Below are positions 12,266 to 24,419 of a stretch of 64,000 nucleotides of DNA, one piece after another; the first letter of the stretch is position 1; each line of letters starts with the position of its first letter. The position numbers and the translations under genes were made by a program. This DNA is from Delphinus delphis (lineage: Eukaryota; Chordata; Mammalia; Artiodactyla; Delphinidae). The notes beneath the pieces were generated by a model. It had not been told where the DNA came from. It was given only the letters and a program-made list of their open reading frames with translations, and did no database searches. The stretch covers positions 18,385,355 to 18,449,354 of the forward strand of contig NC_082694.2 in assembly GCF_949987515.2 (NCBI RefSeq), written 5' to 3'.

Positions 12266-13840
12266 TGAGAGTCAAGGTGGTGTAATAGCAGGATGCAGAA
12301 TTCACATCTCTGCACAACTAGGGCACCTACAAGGCACCGGTGGGGGACCACGGACACCTAAGGGGATGGGAGGAAACCCCAACAATTGGGTAGGATGTGA
12401 GGTGTGGGGGGAGTGAAGGGGTAGGAGAAGTGGAAGTGTGACGGGACTGGTGCCCCTAAGAGGCAGCTGTGGGAAGGGAAGGGATACCACACTTGAAAGG
12501 GGAAATTGGAGAACCATTGGGAGAGCAGTGGATCAAAAGGGAGTGTAGAGAGGTTTCCTTTGCCCACTTGTACCCCGAGGAACCTTTTGAGATCCCAGGC
12601 CTGATCCTCTGCCCACCGAGGTCCCCTCCAGCAATGTGAGTCCTGAGCGAGTGGGAGGGAGAGAAGGGGAGCAAAAGTAAAGGCTGGACCTCCGAGATGG
12701 CACCCCTCAGGGGTGTCTGGGGGAGGGGAGGAGTTCCTACACCCAGCAGGACCTACTCATGGTTCGGGGGTCCAGTGACAATGGGGGAGACCCTGGGGGA
12801 GACAGTTGGGTAGGGCCGCAAAAGAATGGAAGGGAACAGGGCCAGTGCTTTCCCTGTCCATTTAGGCACTGGGAAGCCTGTTGGCTTCCTGGGCCTAATC
12901 CTCTGCCCTCAGAGCCTCCCTCCTGCCGTGCAGAGTCCAAGCCCCACCCCACACCCACACCCAGGGCCCCACCTCTACACTCGGAGACACCCTGCACCGT
13001 GCTGGGCTTAAACCCCACCGACACACCCTCACTCAGGGTCCTACCTCCAAACTCCAGAACTCCACAATCCAGAGGCCCTCCTTTCCATGTGCTGCCTCTC
13101 ACCTTCTGCACAGGTCCTAACTAGAGGCCCCACCTCATGCATGAACGTCACCCCATATAGACCCTGCCACACGTTCACACGTCACCCCCCCACCCACCTA
13201 GGTCTCGCCCCACCCTAAACCCTGCCCCTGCCTAAGTTCCACACCCCCCACCTAAACGCCACCCCCATAGCCAAAGCATTTTTTTCTTTTCTTTTTTCCT
13301 CTTTTAGATTGGGGTCCTGTTTACCTTGTTGATTCATTGTGGTTGATTCTTTTATATTTTTATATTTCCTAATAAATCTTTTATTTTTCTAATATTTTAT
13401 TCTTTATATATAATGTTTCTTTTTTTGGTTGTGGTTTTATTTTACCTTGTTGCAGTTGTTTCAGATATAGTTTTATTTTTCCTCATATATTTTTTTATCA
13501 TTCTAATTTTATTTTGTTTTTTATTCTTTGATATTGTACTGCTCCTTTTTTTTTTTTTTTTTTTTTTTACCATGCCATGAAGCTGTGAGATCTTGGTTCC
13601 CAGGCCAGAGGTCATGCCCGAGCTCCTGTGGTGGGAGCTCTGAGTCCAAACTGCTGGATTAACTTAGAAACTCAGACCCCAGGGAATATCAAACAGAGTG
13701 AGGCCTCCCATATGTCCTCATCTCAGCATGAAAACCCAGCTCTATCCATCTATCTGCAAATTCTACTGCTGGACAACTCAAGACAAACAACAAGTAAGAC
13801 AGGAATATAGCACCACCCAAAAAAAAAAGAAAAAAAAAAG
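12266..13840 (+). promoter_or_regulatory. L1 copy A 5'UTR / former internal promoter
   Basis: The first kilobase is far richer in G and C than its surroundings, with purine-rich then C-rich stretches (CCACC and CACCC runs around 12940-13270). It then becomes T-rich up to a poly(T) run near 13540. In L1 elements this region holds the sense promoter and often an antisense one. The 5' edge reads CAAGGTGGTG where copy E keeps CAAGATGG, a YY1-like site, so the site is degraded here. The many frames of 60-124 codons on both strands in 12302-13124 are chance frames in GC-rich DNA. Confidence 0.6.
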
Positions 13841-13841
13841 A

Positions 13842-14728
13842 AATGACAAAAAAAATTGTTACAGACAAAGGAGCAAGGTACAAAACTACAAGACCAAATA
13901 AATGAAGGTGAAATAGGAATCCTACCTGAAAAGGAATTGAGAGTAGTGATAGTAATGAGGATCCAAAATCTTGGAAACAGAATGGAGAAAATACAAGACA
14001 CATTTAACAAAGATCTAGAAGAACTAAAGAGCAAACAGTGATGAACAGCACAATTACTGAAATTAAAAATATCTCTATAAGGAATCAATAACAGAATAAC
14101 AGAAGCAGAAGAATCAGTAAATGAGCTGGAATATAAAATGGTGGAAATAACTACCAAGGAGCACAATAAAGAAAAAAGAATTAAAACAATTGAGGGCAGT
14201 CTCAGAGACATCTGAGACAATACTAAACATACCAACATTCGAATTATAGGGGTCCCAGAAGAAGAAGAGAAAAAGAAAAGATCTGAGAAAATATTTGAAG
14301 AGATTATAATTTAAAACTTCCTTAACATGGGAAAACAAAATAGTCAATCAAGTCCAGGAAGCATGGAGAGTACCATACAGGATAAACCAAAAGAGAAACA
14401 TGCCAAGACACATATTAATCAAGCAATCAAAAATTAAATACAAAGAAAAAATATTAACAACAGCAAGGGAAAAACAACAAATAACATACAAGGGAATCTC
14501 CATAAGTTTAATAGCTGATTTCAAGGCAGAAACTTTGCAAGCCAGAAGGGAGTGACAGGACATATTTAAAGTGATGAAAGGGAAAAACCTACAATCAAAA
14601 TTACTCTACCCAGCAAGGATCTCATTGAGATTCAATGGAGAAATTAAAACCTTTACAAGTAAGAAAAAGTTAATAGAATTCAGCACTAACAAACAGTTTT
14701 ACAAGAAATGCTAAAGGAACTTCTCTAG
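13842..14728 (+). pseudogene. L1 ORF1 remnant (copy A)
   Basis: L1 ORF1 encodes an RNA-binding, trimer-forming chaperone of the L1 ribonucleoprotein. Fragments in different frames show the expected order: an N-terminal/coiled-coil segment (13856-14041, with ILPEKELRVV and GNRMEKIQD), stopped by TGA at 14039; an RRM-like segment near 14240 (IRIIGVPEEEEKK); and the C-terminal segment around 14440-14660 (equivalents of 'KAAREKQQ' and 'ARISLRFNGEI'). The usual start codon region is deleted or scrambled into an A-rich run near 13820-13850. The end is placed at the TAG in 'aaaggaacttctctag', a position shared with copy E. Several stops and frameshifts make it non-coding. Confidence 0.82.
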
Positions 14729-14786
14729 GCAGGAAACACAAGAGAAGGAAAAAACCTACAAAAACAAACCCAAAACAATTAAGAAA

Positions 14787-17700
14787 ATGGTCATAGGAAC
14801 ATACATATCAATAACTACCTTAAATGAAAACTGATTAAATGCTCCAACAAAAAGACACAGAGTGTCTGAATGGATACAAAAACAAGCCCCACATATATGG
14901 TGCCAACAAGAGACCCACTACAGGCCTAGGGACACATAAAGACTGAAAGTGAGGGGATTGAAAAAGATATCCCATTCAAAAGGTAATCAAAAGAAAGCTG
15001 GACTAGCAATTCTCATATCAGACAAAATAGATTTTAAAATAAGACTATTACAAGAGACAAAGAAGGACACTACATCATGATCAAGGGATCAATCCAAGAA
15101 GGAAATATAACAATTGTAAATATTTATGCACACACATAGGAACACCACAATACATAAGGCAAATGCTAACAGCCATAAAAGGTGAAATCAATGGTCACAC
15201 AATAAGAGTAGGGGACTTTAACATCCCACTTTCACCAATGGACAGATCATCCAAAGTGAAAATAAACAAGGGAACACAAGCTTTAAATAACACATTAAGC
15301 AAAATGGACTTAATTGATATTTATAAGACATTCCATCCAAAAGCAACAAAAATACACTTTCTTTGCAAGTGCTCATGGAACATTCTCCAGGACAGACCAT
15401 ATCTTGGATCACAAATCAAGCCTAGGTAAATTTAAGAAAATTGAAATCATATCAAGTATCTTTTCGGAACACAACAGTATGAGACTAGATATCAATTACA
15501 GGAAAAGAATTTGTAAAAAATACAAACACATGGAAGATAAACAATACACTACTAAATAACCAAGAGATCACTGAAAGTATGAAAGAGGAAATAAAAAAAT
15601 ACCTAGAAACAAATGACAATAAAAACATGATGACCCAAAACCTATGGGATGCAGAAAAAGCAGTTCCAACAGGGAAGTTTATAGCAACACAATCCTACCT
15701 CAAGAAACAAGAAACATCTCAAATAAACAATCTAACCTTACACCTAAAGCAATTAGAGAAAGAACAGAAAAACCACACAGTTAGCAGAAGGAAAGAAATC
15801 ATAAAGATCAGAACAGAAATAAATGAAAAATAAATTAAAGAAATGATAGCAAAGATCAATAAAACTAAAAGGTGGTTCTTTGAGAAGTTAAACAAAATTG
15901 ATAAACCATTAGTCAGACTCATGAAGGAAAAAATGGAGAAGACTCAAATCAATAGAATTAGAAATGTAAAAGAAGTAACAACTGACACTGCAGAAATACA
16001 AAGGATCATGAGAGATTACTACAAGCAACTATATGCCAATAAATTGGAAAACCTGGAAGAAATGAACAAATTCTTAGAAATACACAACCTTCCAAGACTG
16101 AACCAGGAAGAAACAGAAAATATAAACAGACCAATCACAAACATTGAAATTGAACCAGTGATTAAAAATCTTCCAACAAACAAAAACCCAGGAATGGATG
16201 GATTCACAGGGGAATACTACCAAACATTTAGAGAAGAGCTAACACCTATCCTTCTCAAAGTCTTCCAAAATATAGCAGAGCGAGGAACATTCCCAAACTC
16301 ATTCTATGAGGCCACCATCACCCTGATACCACAACCGAAGATGTCACAAAAAAAGAAAATTACAGGCCAATATCTCTGATGAACATAGATGCAAAAATCC
16401 TCAACAAAATACTAGCAAACAGAATCCAACAGCACATTAAAAGGCTCATACACCATGATCAAGTGAAGTTTATCCCAGGAATGCAAGGATTCTTCAGTAT
16501 ATGCAAATCAATCCATGGGATAAACCATATTAACAACATGAAGGAGAAGAATAATATGACCATCTCAAGAGATGCAGAAGAAGCTTTTGACAAATTTCAA
16601 CACCCATTTATGATAAAAAACAAACAAACAAACAAACAAACAAAAACTCTCCAGAAAGTAGGTATAGAGGGAATGTCCCTACCTCAACATAATAAATGCC
16701 CTATATGACAAACCTACATCCAACATCATTCTCAATGGTGAAAAACTGAAAGCACTTCCTCTAAGATCAGAAACAAGACAAGGTTGCCTACTGTCACCAC
16801 TATTATTCAACATAGTTTTGGAAGTTTAGCCACAACAGTCACAGAAGAAAAAGAAATAAAAGGTTTCCAAATCGGAAAAGAAGAAGTAAAGCTGTCACTC
16901 TTTGCAGATGACATGATGTTATACAAAGAAAATCCTAAAGATGCTACAAGGAAGCTACAAGAGATAATCAATGCATCTGTGAAGTAGCAGGATACAAAAT
17001 TAATGCCCAGAAATCTCTTGCATTCCTACACACTAATGGTGGAAAATCTGAGAGAGAAATTAAGAAAACACTCCCATTTACCACTGCAGCAAAAAGAATA
17101 AAACACCTAGGATAAACCTACCTAAGGAGACAAAAGACCTGTATGCAGAAAACTATAAGACACCGGTGAAAGAAATTAAAGATGATACCAACAGATGGAG
17201 AGATATACTATGTTCTTTGAAGATTTGAAGAATCAATATTGTGAAAATGACTCTACTAGCCAAAGCAATGTACAGATTTAATGCAATCCCTATCAAACCT
17301 TGAATGATACTTTTCACAGAACTATAACAAAAAATGTCACAATTTGTATGGAAACACAAAAGACCCTGAATACCCAAAGCAATCTTCAGAAAGTAAAATG
17401 GAGCTGGAGGAATCAGGCTCCCTGACTTCAGACTATATTACAAAGCTACAGTAATCAAGACAGTATGGTAGTGACACAAAAACCGAATTATAGATCAATG
17501 GAAGAGGATAGAAAGCCCAGAGATAAGCCCACGCACATCTGGTCACCTTATCTTTGATAAAGGTGGCAAGTTTAGACAATGGAGAAGAGACAGCCTCTTC
17601 AATAAGTGGTGCTGGGAAAACTGGACAGCTACATGTAAAAGAATGAAATTAGAAAACTCCCTAACACCACACACAAAAGTAAACTCAAAATGGATTAAAG

Positions 17701-18422
17701 ACCTAAATGTAAGGCCAGACACTATTAAATTGTTAGAGGAAAACATAGGCAGAACATTCTATGACATAAATCACAGCAAGATCCTACTTGATCCACCTCC
17801 TAGAGAAATGGAAATCAAAACAAAAATAAACAAATGGGAGCTAATGAAACTTAAAAGATTTTGCACTGCAAAGGAAACCATAAACAGGATGAAAAGACAT
17901 CCCTCAGAATGGGAGAAAATATTTACAAAAGAAGAAACTGACAAAGGATTAATCTCCAAAATATATAAGCAGCTCATGCAGCTCAATATCAAAAAAAACA
18001 AACAACACAATCCAAAAATGGGCAGAAGACCTGAAGAGACATTTCTCCAAAAAGTTATACAGATTGCCACCAAACTCATGAAAGGATGCTCAACATCAGT
18101 AATCATAAGAGAAAAGCAAATCAAAACTGCAATGAGGTATCACTTCACACCAGTCAGAATGGCCATCATCAAAAAATGTACAAACAATAAATGCTGGAGA
18201 GGTTGTGGAGAAAAGGGAGCCCTCTTGCACTGTTGGTGGGAATGTAAATTGATACAGCCACTATGGAGAACAGTATGGAGGTTCCTTAAAAAACTAAAAA
18301 AGAACTACCATATAACCCACTACTGGGTATGTACTCTGAGAAACCATAGTTCAAAAAGAGTCATGTACCCCAATGTTCATTGAAGCACTACTTACAATAA
18401 CCAGGACATAGAAACAACCTAA
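14787..18422 (+). pseudogene. L1 ORF2 remnant (copy A): endonuclease, RT and Cys-rich domains
   Basis: ORF2 normally encodes an about 1,270-residue endonuclease/reverse transcriptase. The start is the ATG at 14787, matching the ATG at 61044 in copy E. Recognisable pieces in order are: endonuclease (15163-15429, with GDFNIPLSPMDRSS); linker and RT N-part (15843-16379, with [14 protein letters not shown]); RT motif A (16379-16708, [13 protein letters not shown]); RT motif C FADD (16901-16912, intact); and a long C-terminal frame of 246 codons (17643-18383) with the Cys-rich pattern CWRGCG...LLHCWWEC. The C-terminal frame ends at a TGA (18381) where related copies read TGC, and the family stop lies at 18420. 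At least seven frame breaks separate the pieces, and a (CAAA)n expansion at 16617-16646 interrupts the RT just after motif A. Confidence 0.9.
16617..16646. repeat. (CAAA)n expansion within L1 ORF2
   Basis: Copy A reads 'ttatgataaaaa', then about six CAAA units, then 'actctccag'. The copy at 48020 reads straight through 'gataaaaactctccag'. The extra bases are therefore a post-insertion slippage product seeded by the A run. It lies in the RT domain just after motif A. Confidence 0.88.
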
Positions 18423-18989
18423 GTGTCCATTGACAGATGAATGGATAAAGAAGATATGGCACATATATACAATGGAATATTACTCAGCCATAGTAAGAAG
18501 CAAAATTGAGTTATTTGTAATGAGGTGGATGGACCTAGAGTCTGTCATATAGAATGGAGTAAGTCAGAAAAAGAAAAGCAAATACGTATGCCAATATATG
18601 TCTATGGAATGTTAAAGAAAAAAAGGTTCTAATGAACCAAGTGCAGGACAGGAATAAAGACACAGATGTAGAGAATGGACTTGAGGACACGTGGAGGGGA
18701 AGTGCAACTTGCGACAAAGTAAGAGAGTAACATTGACGTATATACACTACCAAATGTAAACTAGATAGCTGGTGGGAAGCAGCTGCATGACACAGGGAGA
18801 TCAGGTCAGTGCTTTGCAACCACCTAGAGAGGTGGGTTAAGGTGTTTAGGCAGGAGATGCAAGAGGGAGGGGTTATGGGGATATACGTATGCATATAGCT
18901 GATTCACTTTGTTACACAGCAGAACCTACCACAGCACTGTAAAGCAATTATACCCCAATAAATGTGTTTAAAAATATAAAAAAGAATTT

Positions 18990-21935
18990 CCCAAATATAG
19001 TTAGGGAGCTGGATGTGTCAAAATATGAAAAATACTTACATTCATACCAAATTTATGTTGATCTGCTAATGTATTAATCTATATATCATAATCATCTATC
19101 TTTGTAGACCAAAATGTAAAAAATAAATCTTTCTCATAAATTGATAATATCTTGGATGAAATTTACCTTTTATATATTATTGAAACTTTTCTAGTGAACT
19201 TATTTGTCCTATAATTGTACATAAAACAATGTTACCTTGTGATAGTAAAAATGGAACTTGTTCTTGTTCACTTTTTTATCTCCAGGTTATAGCACGATTG
19301 CTGAAAAAATTAGGATAGCATCTCCATCTCTGTTATTCATATATTTTAACATCACTGTGTTCATCTTTATTTTCAATTAGAGTAGAAAGAGATTTACAAA
19401 TTATCTTGCACATGACATTTGATGTTTGTTTCTGTCAAAATACTTCAATACTATATTTTAATTTTTCTACTGCAATTTTATTTCCTTAAAGTGTTTTAAT
19501 ATCACCTGCTTCCATTTCACCTCCACTATTTCTGACATTTTATGCTATTTTCCTTTTATCTCTTGATGTTTTGTTCTTATGCCTTTCATCTTTTTTTTCC
19601 AGAGGTGTGCATTTGTTGCATACTGTTAAGAATGTCAAACCATGTGTAAACATGTCTTCTGTTTCCCACTGTTAATCATTCTTCAGAGGTATTCAGAGGT
19701 ATGTTCTCCCTCAGGGTTGTCTGAAGTATTTTTTTTTGTTGTTTTCTCTTCTGCTGGAATATTTATCCTGTTTGAGTTTTTTTCTTCTGTACTAATCCTT
19801 AAATGAAAAGAAAGAGCATGTTGGTTGGCTATGGCTCTGCTGTGTTTTTATTTGGGCATTGAATAATATCCCTCAAAACCTAAGGGAAAATTACTCTTCA
19901 GGGAATCTTATCTGTTTCCTTTTGTTTACCCGCTGTTCATCTAACCTATAGGTTGATCTGCTGAACTTCTAGATTCTCTCCTACTCAATTTCCTGATTCT
20001 ATAAAAAAATTAGTGGGTAGATAACACAAAAATCTTCCATTTCCAGAGTCCAATTTCCAAAATGCAAGGATCCTTGCAGACTCTGTTCTTCTTCAAGATC
20101 TCTATCATAGACAGTACAGATTCCACTGGTCTCTACTTCCTTCTTACTTCCTGATTGTGGCTTTTAGTTTTTGTGGTCTTTGAATACATACAGAGACATG
20201 GTTTGATATGATGTAAATGACATACAGACAATATTCCTGGGTTTCTAAAATTACAACTCATGTTTGTATATTTCACTCTCTTGCATGGCCCAAAGTAAAA
20301 CATAGAGCCTGAAAGGCAGAAATGATAAAGGGAGAAACATTATGACTATGTTACAGAGAAGAAAAGTGACTAAATTGTGCAGAACACAGATTCAACCTAA
20401 AACTTAGGTGATGTTACCTAAATATATACTATGTTCCTGTGAAATTTTTCCATTATTTTCTCCCTAGTAGAGATACTGGGCTAGTGAACTAGGGCAAAGA
20501 CAATACCTAAAGCAAAAACATATTTATTATTTCTTTCATATGAAGAAATACATAGAAACAGGACATTTTATTAATTTGTTATTTTTACTTTATTTATTTT
20601 GCTCTATTAAACAAATATTTAGGTATAAAAAATGCTCCAAGTTTCAAAAATCTTAATATTTTGTGCTATAGTCTATATATCCTCATAGGTATTTTATTCT
20701 GAAGCTGACTATTTTATTTGTGTATATTATTATTATTGATGTTCAAAATTACTTTCTAGAAAAAGCTACCATCTCAGTGTCATCTATGCTTTGTGTGCTA
20801 ATTAATATGTAAATTTTAATCTATGTTGCTTTCTTAAATCTAAAATTGTATTATGCTTTGCAGTGCAGAATGTATTTGCCTCTTGATTTATAATTGAAGC
20901 AGGTTGCTCTTATTAACATACTTCCTCTAGGCAAGGGCAGAAATGTGGCTATATTTTTTAAACTGTAATAAAAGAAGATGGTGAAAGTTTGATTAATATT
21001 TCATTTTTTCATCTTTGAAAATAATAAAACTATGTAAGACTGCCTTTAGGTTGAATATTTATATTCTTGAATTAAAGAGCCAACATATTTATCCCTTTAA
21101 CACAAAATGAATGTTCTTATCATTTGTTATTCTATAATTAAAATACATGATTTTCAAATAATTCATGTAGTTTACAAAATAACACAGCGAAATGATATAA
21201 TATTGGATAAATTAATTGCAATCAAAATATTATAAGTGACAAAGATCTGCCTGATGTTTCATTTCAAATGCTTCAATTTGGTTCAAACATGCCAGAGGAG
21301 GGCAAATTCCTTCATGGATATTAGAGGATAGAGAAAACTGGTCCTTCCATTGCATTCTCTAGTCTCCATCTTCCTCCTGATAGATTAGTGAAAAAGGAAA
21401 TTATAACTGAGTCAATCCTTCATTTTTCTCTGATTCTTTCACAACACACTGTAAATCTTCCAAATTCTATTATCACAGAATATTTTAATTTCATAGTATA
21501 AAAATGTTAATATCATTTTATTATTTTTTTTAATGTAGGGAGCATGAATTCAGAGCAAGTTCTGACTCTCCAATTACCCTCCAGTTCAAGGGCACTGATG
21601 TAGTGCATGAACTCCTTTTACAACACACACCTCAGGTGACTGAGAACTCTTCCCATCCTGAGGTAGTTTCAATCTTGGAAGTCTTTAGATGTTTCAGTGA
21701 CCATCATGCAGTCAAAATGGGTCATACTTTGGTTCCATTTATTCTCTTATTTTCCCTTCTGGACTGCAGAGAAAATATCTGAATTTCTCCCCTCATGATT
21801 TTTCTCCCAACACCCCACTTGTTGCCACACTCCGTTTTATATTTCCTAGTCATTCTCTTCAGTTTTTTTCTTTATTTTCTTCATTGTCACAATCCATTTT
21901 TTCCTATACACTCTTAACCAATTATTTTCCTCATC
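18990..21935. other. Low-copy AT-rich sequence, nothing recognised
   Basis: About 2.9 kb without a long open frame, young repeat or simple repeat of note. Only short T-rich and A-rich runs are seen. Confidence 0.5.
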
Positions 21936-21939
21936 CTTC

Positions 21940-22030
21940 ATTTATTTAATCACTGAATTTTATTGGGCCAATTCTATGTGCCTGACAATCAGTCACTAGG
22001 GAAGCAGGAGTGAAAAATTAGACAAAAATC
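21940..22030 (-). mobile_element. L2-like fragment
   Basis: The order 'tcatttatttaatcactgaattttattgggccaattctatgtgcctgac... gggaagcaggagtg' follows the well-known antisense 3' end of L2 ('ttcattcaacaaatatttattgag.gcctactatgtgcc... ggg.atacag'). It is a diverged fragment. Confidence 0.55.
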
Positions 22031-22379
22031 ACATGAAATTTTGTTCTTTTCCATTTTCTATCAGTTTTTACTTTATTTGCCATCCTTTTATTCTTTCACT
22101 CTAACAGAAGCTATTGAATAACTTAAACATAGTTTAAAGCCCTGAATAAGCAGAATACAGCCTGCATTTACCTATCACTTAAGGAACATCATGGAAATAT
22201 TAGTGTGAGTTTTAATCTGAACACAATTCTATAGAAGGTTAAATGTACTTAGACTTGGTCTAAACTTATACATTTAAAAATGCAATTAATCACAATAAAT
22301 ATTATCCAGTAACTTTATTGGAAACATCATTGAGCACAAACAAAATTATCTCATGTAAACTTACCCCTGGTGTGGTAAA

Positions 22380-22720
22380 GCAGGTTTTCCATACAGGGAC
22401 CTGAATTCAGAGTAGGACCTGGCTCTCCTATTATGCTCAAATACATAATTTGCTTCCTAAAGCATTAATCTTCATGTCTTATATGTCCATTCACTCAGAC
22501 AACATCATTGGTTACCTATTTTGTACCAGACCCTACATTGAATGCAAAGAGGAAAACTAAAATCTTAAATTCTGCAACAGTTTATAATTTATACAATGTC
22601 TTTGCATTTTAATATCTTCAACCATAGTGGAACTTTATTAAGCCATTTTACTTGATGTAGAAACAGACTAAGGGACTTTAAATATTTGCTGGACATCAAA
22701 CATAAAAAGTAGCATAAATA
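22380..22720 (-). mobile_element. Old L2/MIR-like fragments
   Basis: At 22485-22600 'cattcactcagacaacatcattggttacctattttgtaccagaccc' again resembles antisense L2. At 22390-22440 and 22610-22700 ('ggacctgaattcagagtaggacctgg', 'ccattttacttgatgtagaaacagactaaggg') it resembles antisense MIR. The pieces are decayed and their exact limits are unknown. Confidence 0.42.
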
Positions 22721-24110
22721 AAATTGAATATGAATTTTCTCATTCCAATATCACTTTTCATTCCCTAGCTATGATTCAGGGATCCATCCAATTTGGTCTG
22801 CCATGAAAACTTAAACTATTAAATAATTTCTCCAACCTATAAGTAAAGGCCAAATCTAATGAGAGATCTTGACTTTATCTTGCCTGTTACTGGACAATGG
22901 TTTCTTCCAGAAGGTTCTTCCCTAAAGAGATTTCTAGGCTGAAGTTCAGCAACATAAATTCTTCAGAAAGGAAGATGGCCTCCTTTATCTGGATTGTGCT
23001 CTGAATACCATCCCTTGCCTAAAGGTAAAAGTAGACAATCCACTGAATTTGAGTTTTAGGTTAGAGGTGAGAGTGGTTTGAAGCAAGGTTAAAAATAAAG
23101 CTACCTTCTTTATTTGTCTGAAAAAACATTTTAAATCTTCTGGGATAACTGAAACTCTTCTTTAAAATTATAAATGTGCATTGCATGCCTTCCAGCCAAC
23201 AATGACCACTTTAAAAACCTGTCCTTCTCTTACAGATTCCAGTGTTCATAACCAACTGAATAATGTTTTAATATTTTCTTTGTACACATTTTGGCCAAGA
23301 TTCAGATGGTAAGTGTAATGCTGTCTACAGAGGGTAAGTTAAAAAACAAAATTCACTTGCTAAACTTTGGGCTACAAAGTGGTTAGATCTAGTCAGTCTA
23401 TAAAGATACCTAGAAAAAGATAATCTTCAGATAATCTTAAACCAGCAGAAACTTTGTAGGAGAATGTTTAATAAAATTGAATTAATTAAAAATATAATGC
23501 AGGGACATTATGTAATTTTTCTAGAGTCAAAAATGCCATTGCACACCCATCAGTATGATCCAGACCTACCCTTAAATCCAGAATTTTCGCTTACACCATG
23601 CTTCTTTTCAATGACTAAAATGTCGTAAAAGGAATGAATAATATTAATCAATTTACAAAATTCTGAATTAAAAATAAATAAGTAGCTATACTTTTCTGAG
23701 GGTATCTGTGGCAGGCAGAGTACTATGTCTGTGTTTGTGCTTTATTTCACATAATGCTTATGGCAGTAATTATTTGTGCTCCTTATATTTGGATAATTCT
23801 CCTTCTGGGCACAGAGCTTACATGTCCCAGGCACCTTGCAGTTAGAACCATATGACCAATTCTAGCCAATATGCCGTAAACAGAAATAATGTGTGCCATG
23901 TCAGGCTGGAGCATAGAATAAAGGATGAGAAATCTCTATACATGTATTTTATATGGTGAATCTGAAAGATAACAGAACACACATATGCTTGCCAACCAAT
24001 GGGAAACATGCGGAGTGAGCAAGAGAGGCACATTTTTTAAAAATCAGGTCACTGAGATTTAGATGTTGCTTTTCACCAAAGTGAAATCTTGCCTATTCTG
24101 TCTAATATAT
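22721..24110. other. Low-copy sequence, nothing recognised
   Basis: No gene or dated repeat was recognised. A 63-codon minus frame at 23842-24033 has no features of a protein. Confidence 0.45.
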
Positions 24111-24200
24111 TATTTTGCCCAATTTGAACTTTTGTTATCTCATTTTACAGGAAAGGAAACTGAAGCTCAAAGTATTCATGAGAGTTCCAAATGCTCAAAG
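24111..24200 (-). mobile_element. MIR fragment
   Basis: The stretch 'ttatctcattttacaggaaaggaaactgaagctcaaag' is the antisense of the MIR segment 'ctcagtttcctcatctgtaaaatgggga', with few changes. Confidence 0.6.
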
Positions 24201-24419
24201 GTATAAACTATGAGTATTGAAGGAAATAGATACAATGTCAAAAAAACACAGGTGTGACAAAACCTAAGCTATCATTTAAGTAAACTTATGTTCCACATTA
24301 TATCCCTTATGCTAAATACAGAAAGCCTAATGTAGCTAAATCCAAGTAAAATATGTTACAAAGGTACTTTGAGTTAAATTTATTCAATTGAGAATTTCTA
24401 TCAACCTGCATGATCTTAA

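Larger units (their letters stand above)
12266..18981 (+). mobile_element. Nearly full-length L1 retrotransposon (copy A), inactive
   Basis: A 6.7-kb LINE-1 carries all parts in order: GC-rich 5'UTR (to about 13840), degenerate ORF1 (about 13842-14728), short spacer, ORF2 (14787-18422), 3'UTR and an A-rich end. A short direct repeat AAGAATTT lies at both ends (12256-12263 and 18982-18989), compatible with a target duplication though only 8 bp. Both reading frames are broken many times, so the copy cannot retrotranspose. It shares subfamily features with the copies at 46236 and 58075, to which it aligns along most of ORF2. Internal oddities are a poly(T) run near 13540-13570 and a (CAAA)n expansion within ORF2 at 16617-16646. 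Confidence 0.93.

Noticed and set aside
12302..13124. Overlapping 60-124 codon frames on both strands
   Set aside because: They lie within the GC-rich L1 5'UTR, where stops are rare by composition. Overlap on both strands argues against coding.
17643..18383. Longest frame in the window (246 codons) as a possible host or domesticated gene
   Set aside because: It is the C-terminal part of L1 ORF2 in its normal context, ended by a private TGA, with the rest of ORF2 broken upstream. There is no sign of domestication.
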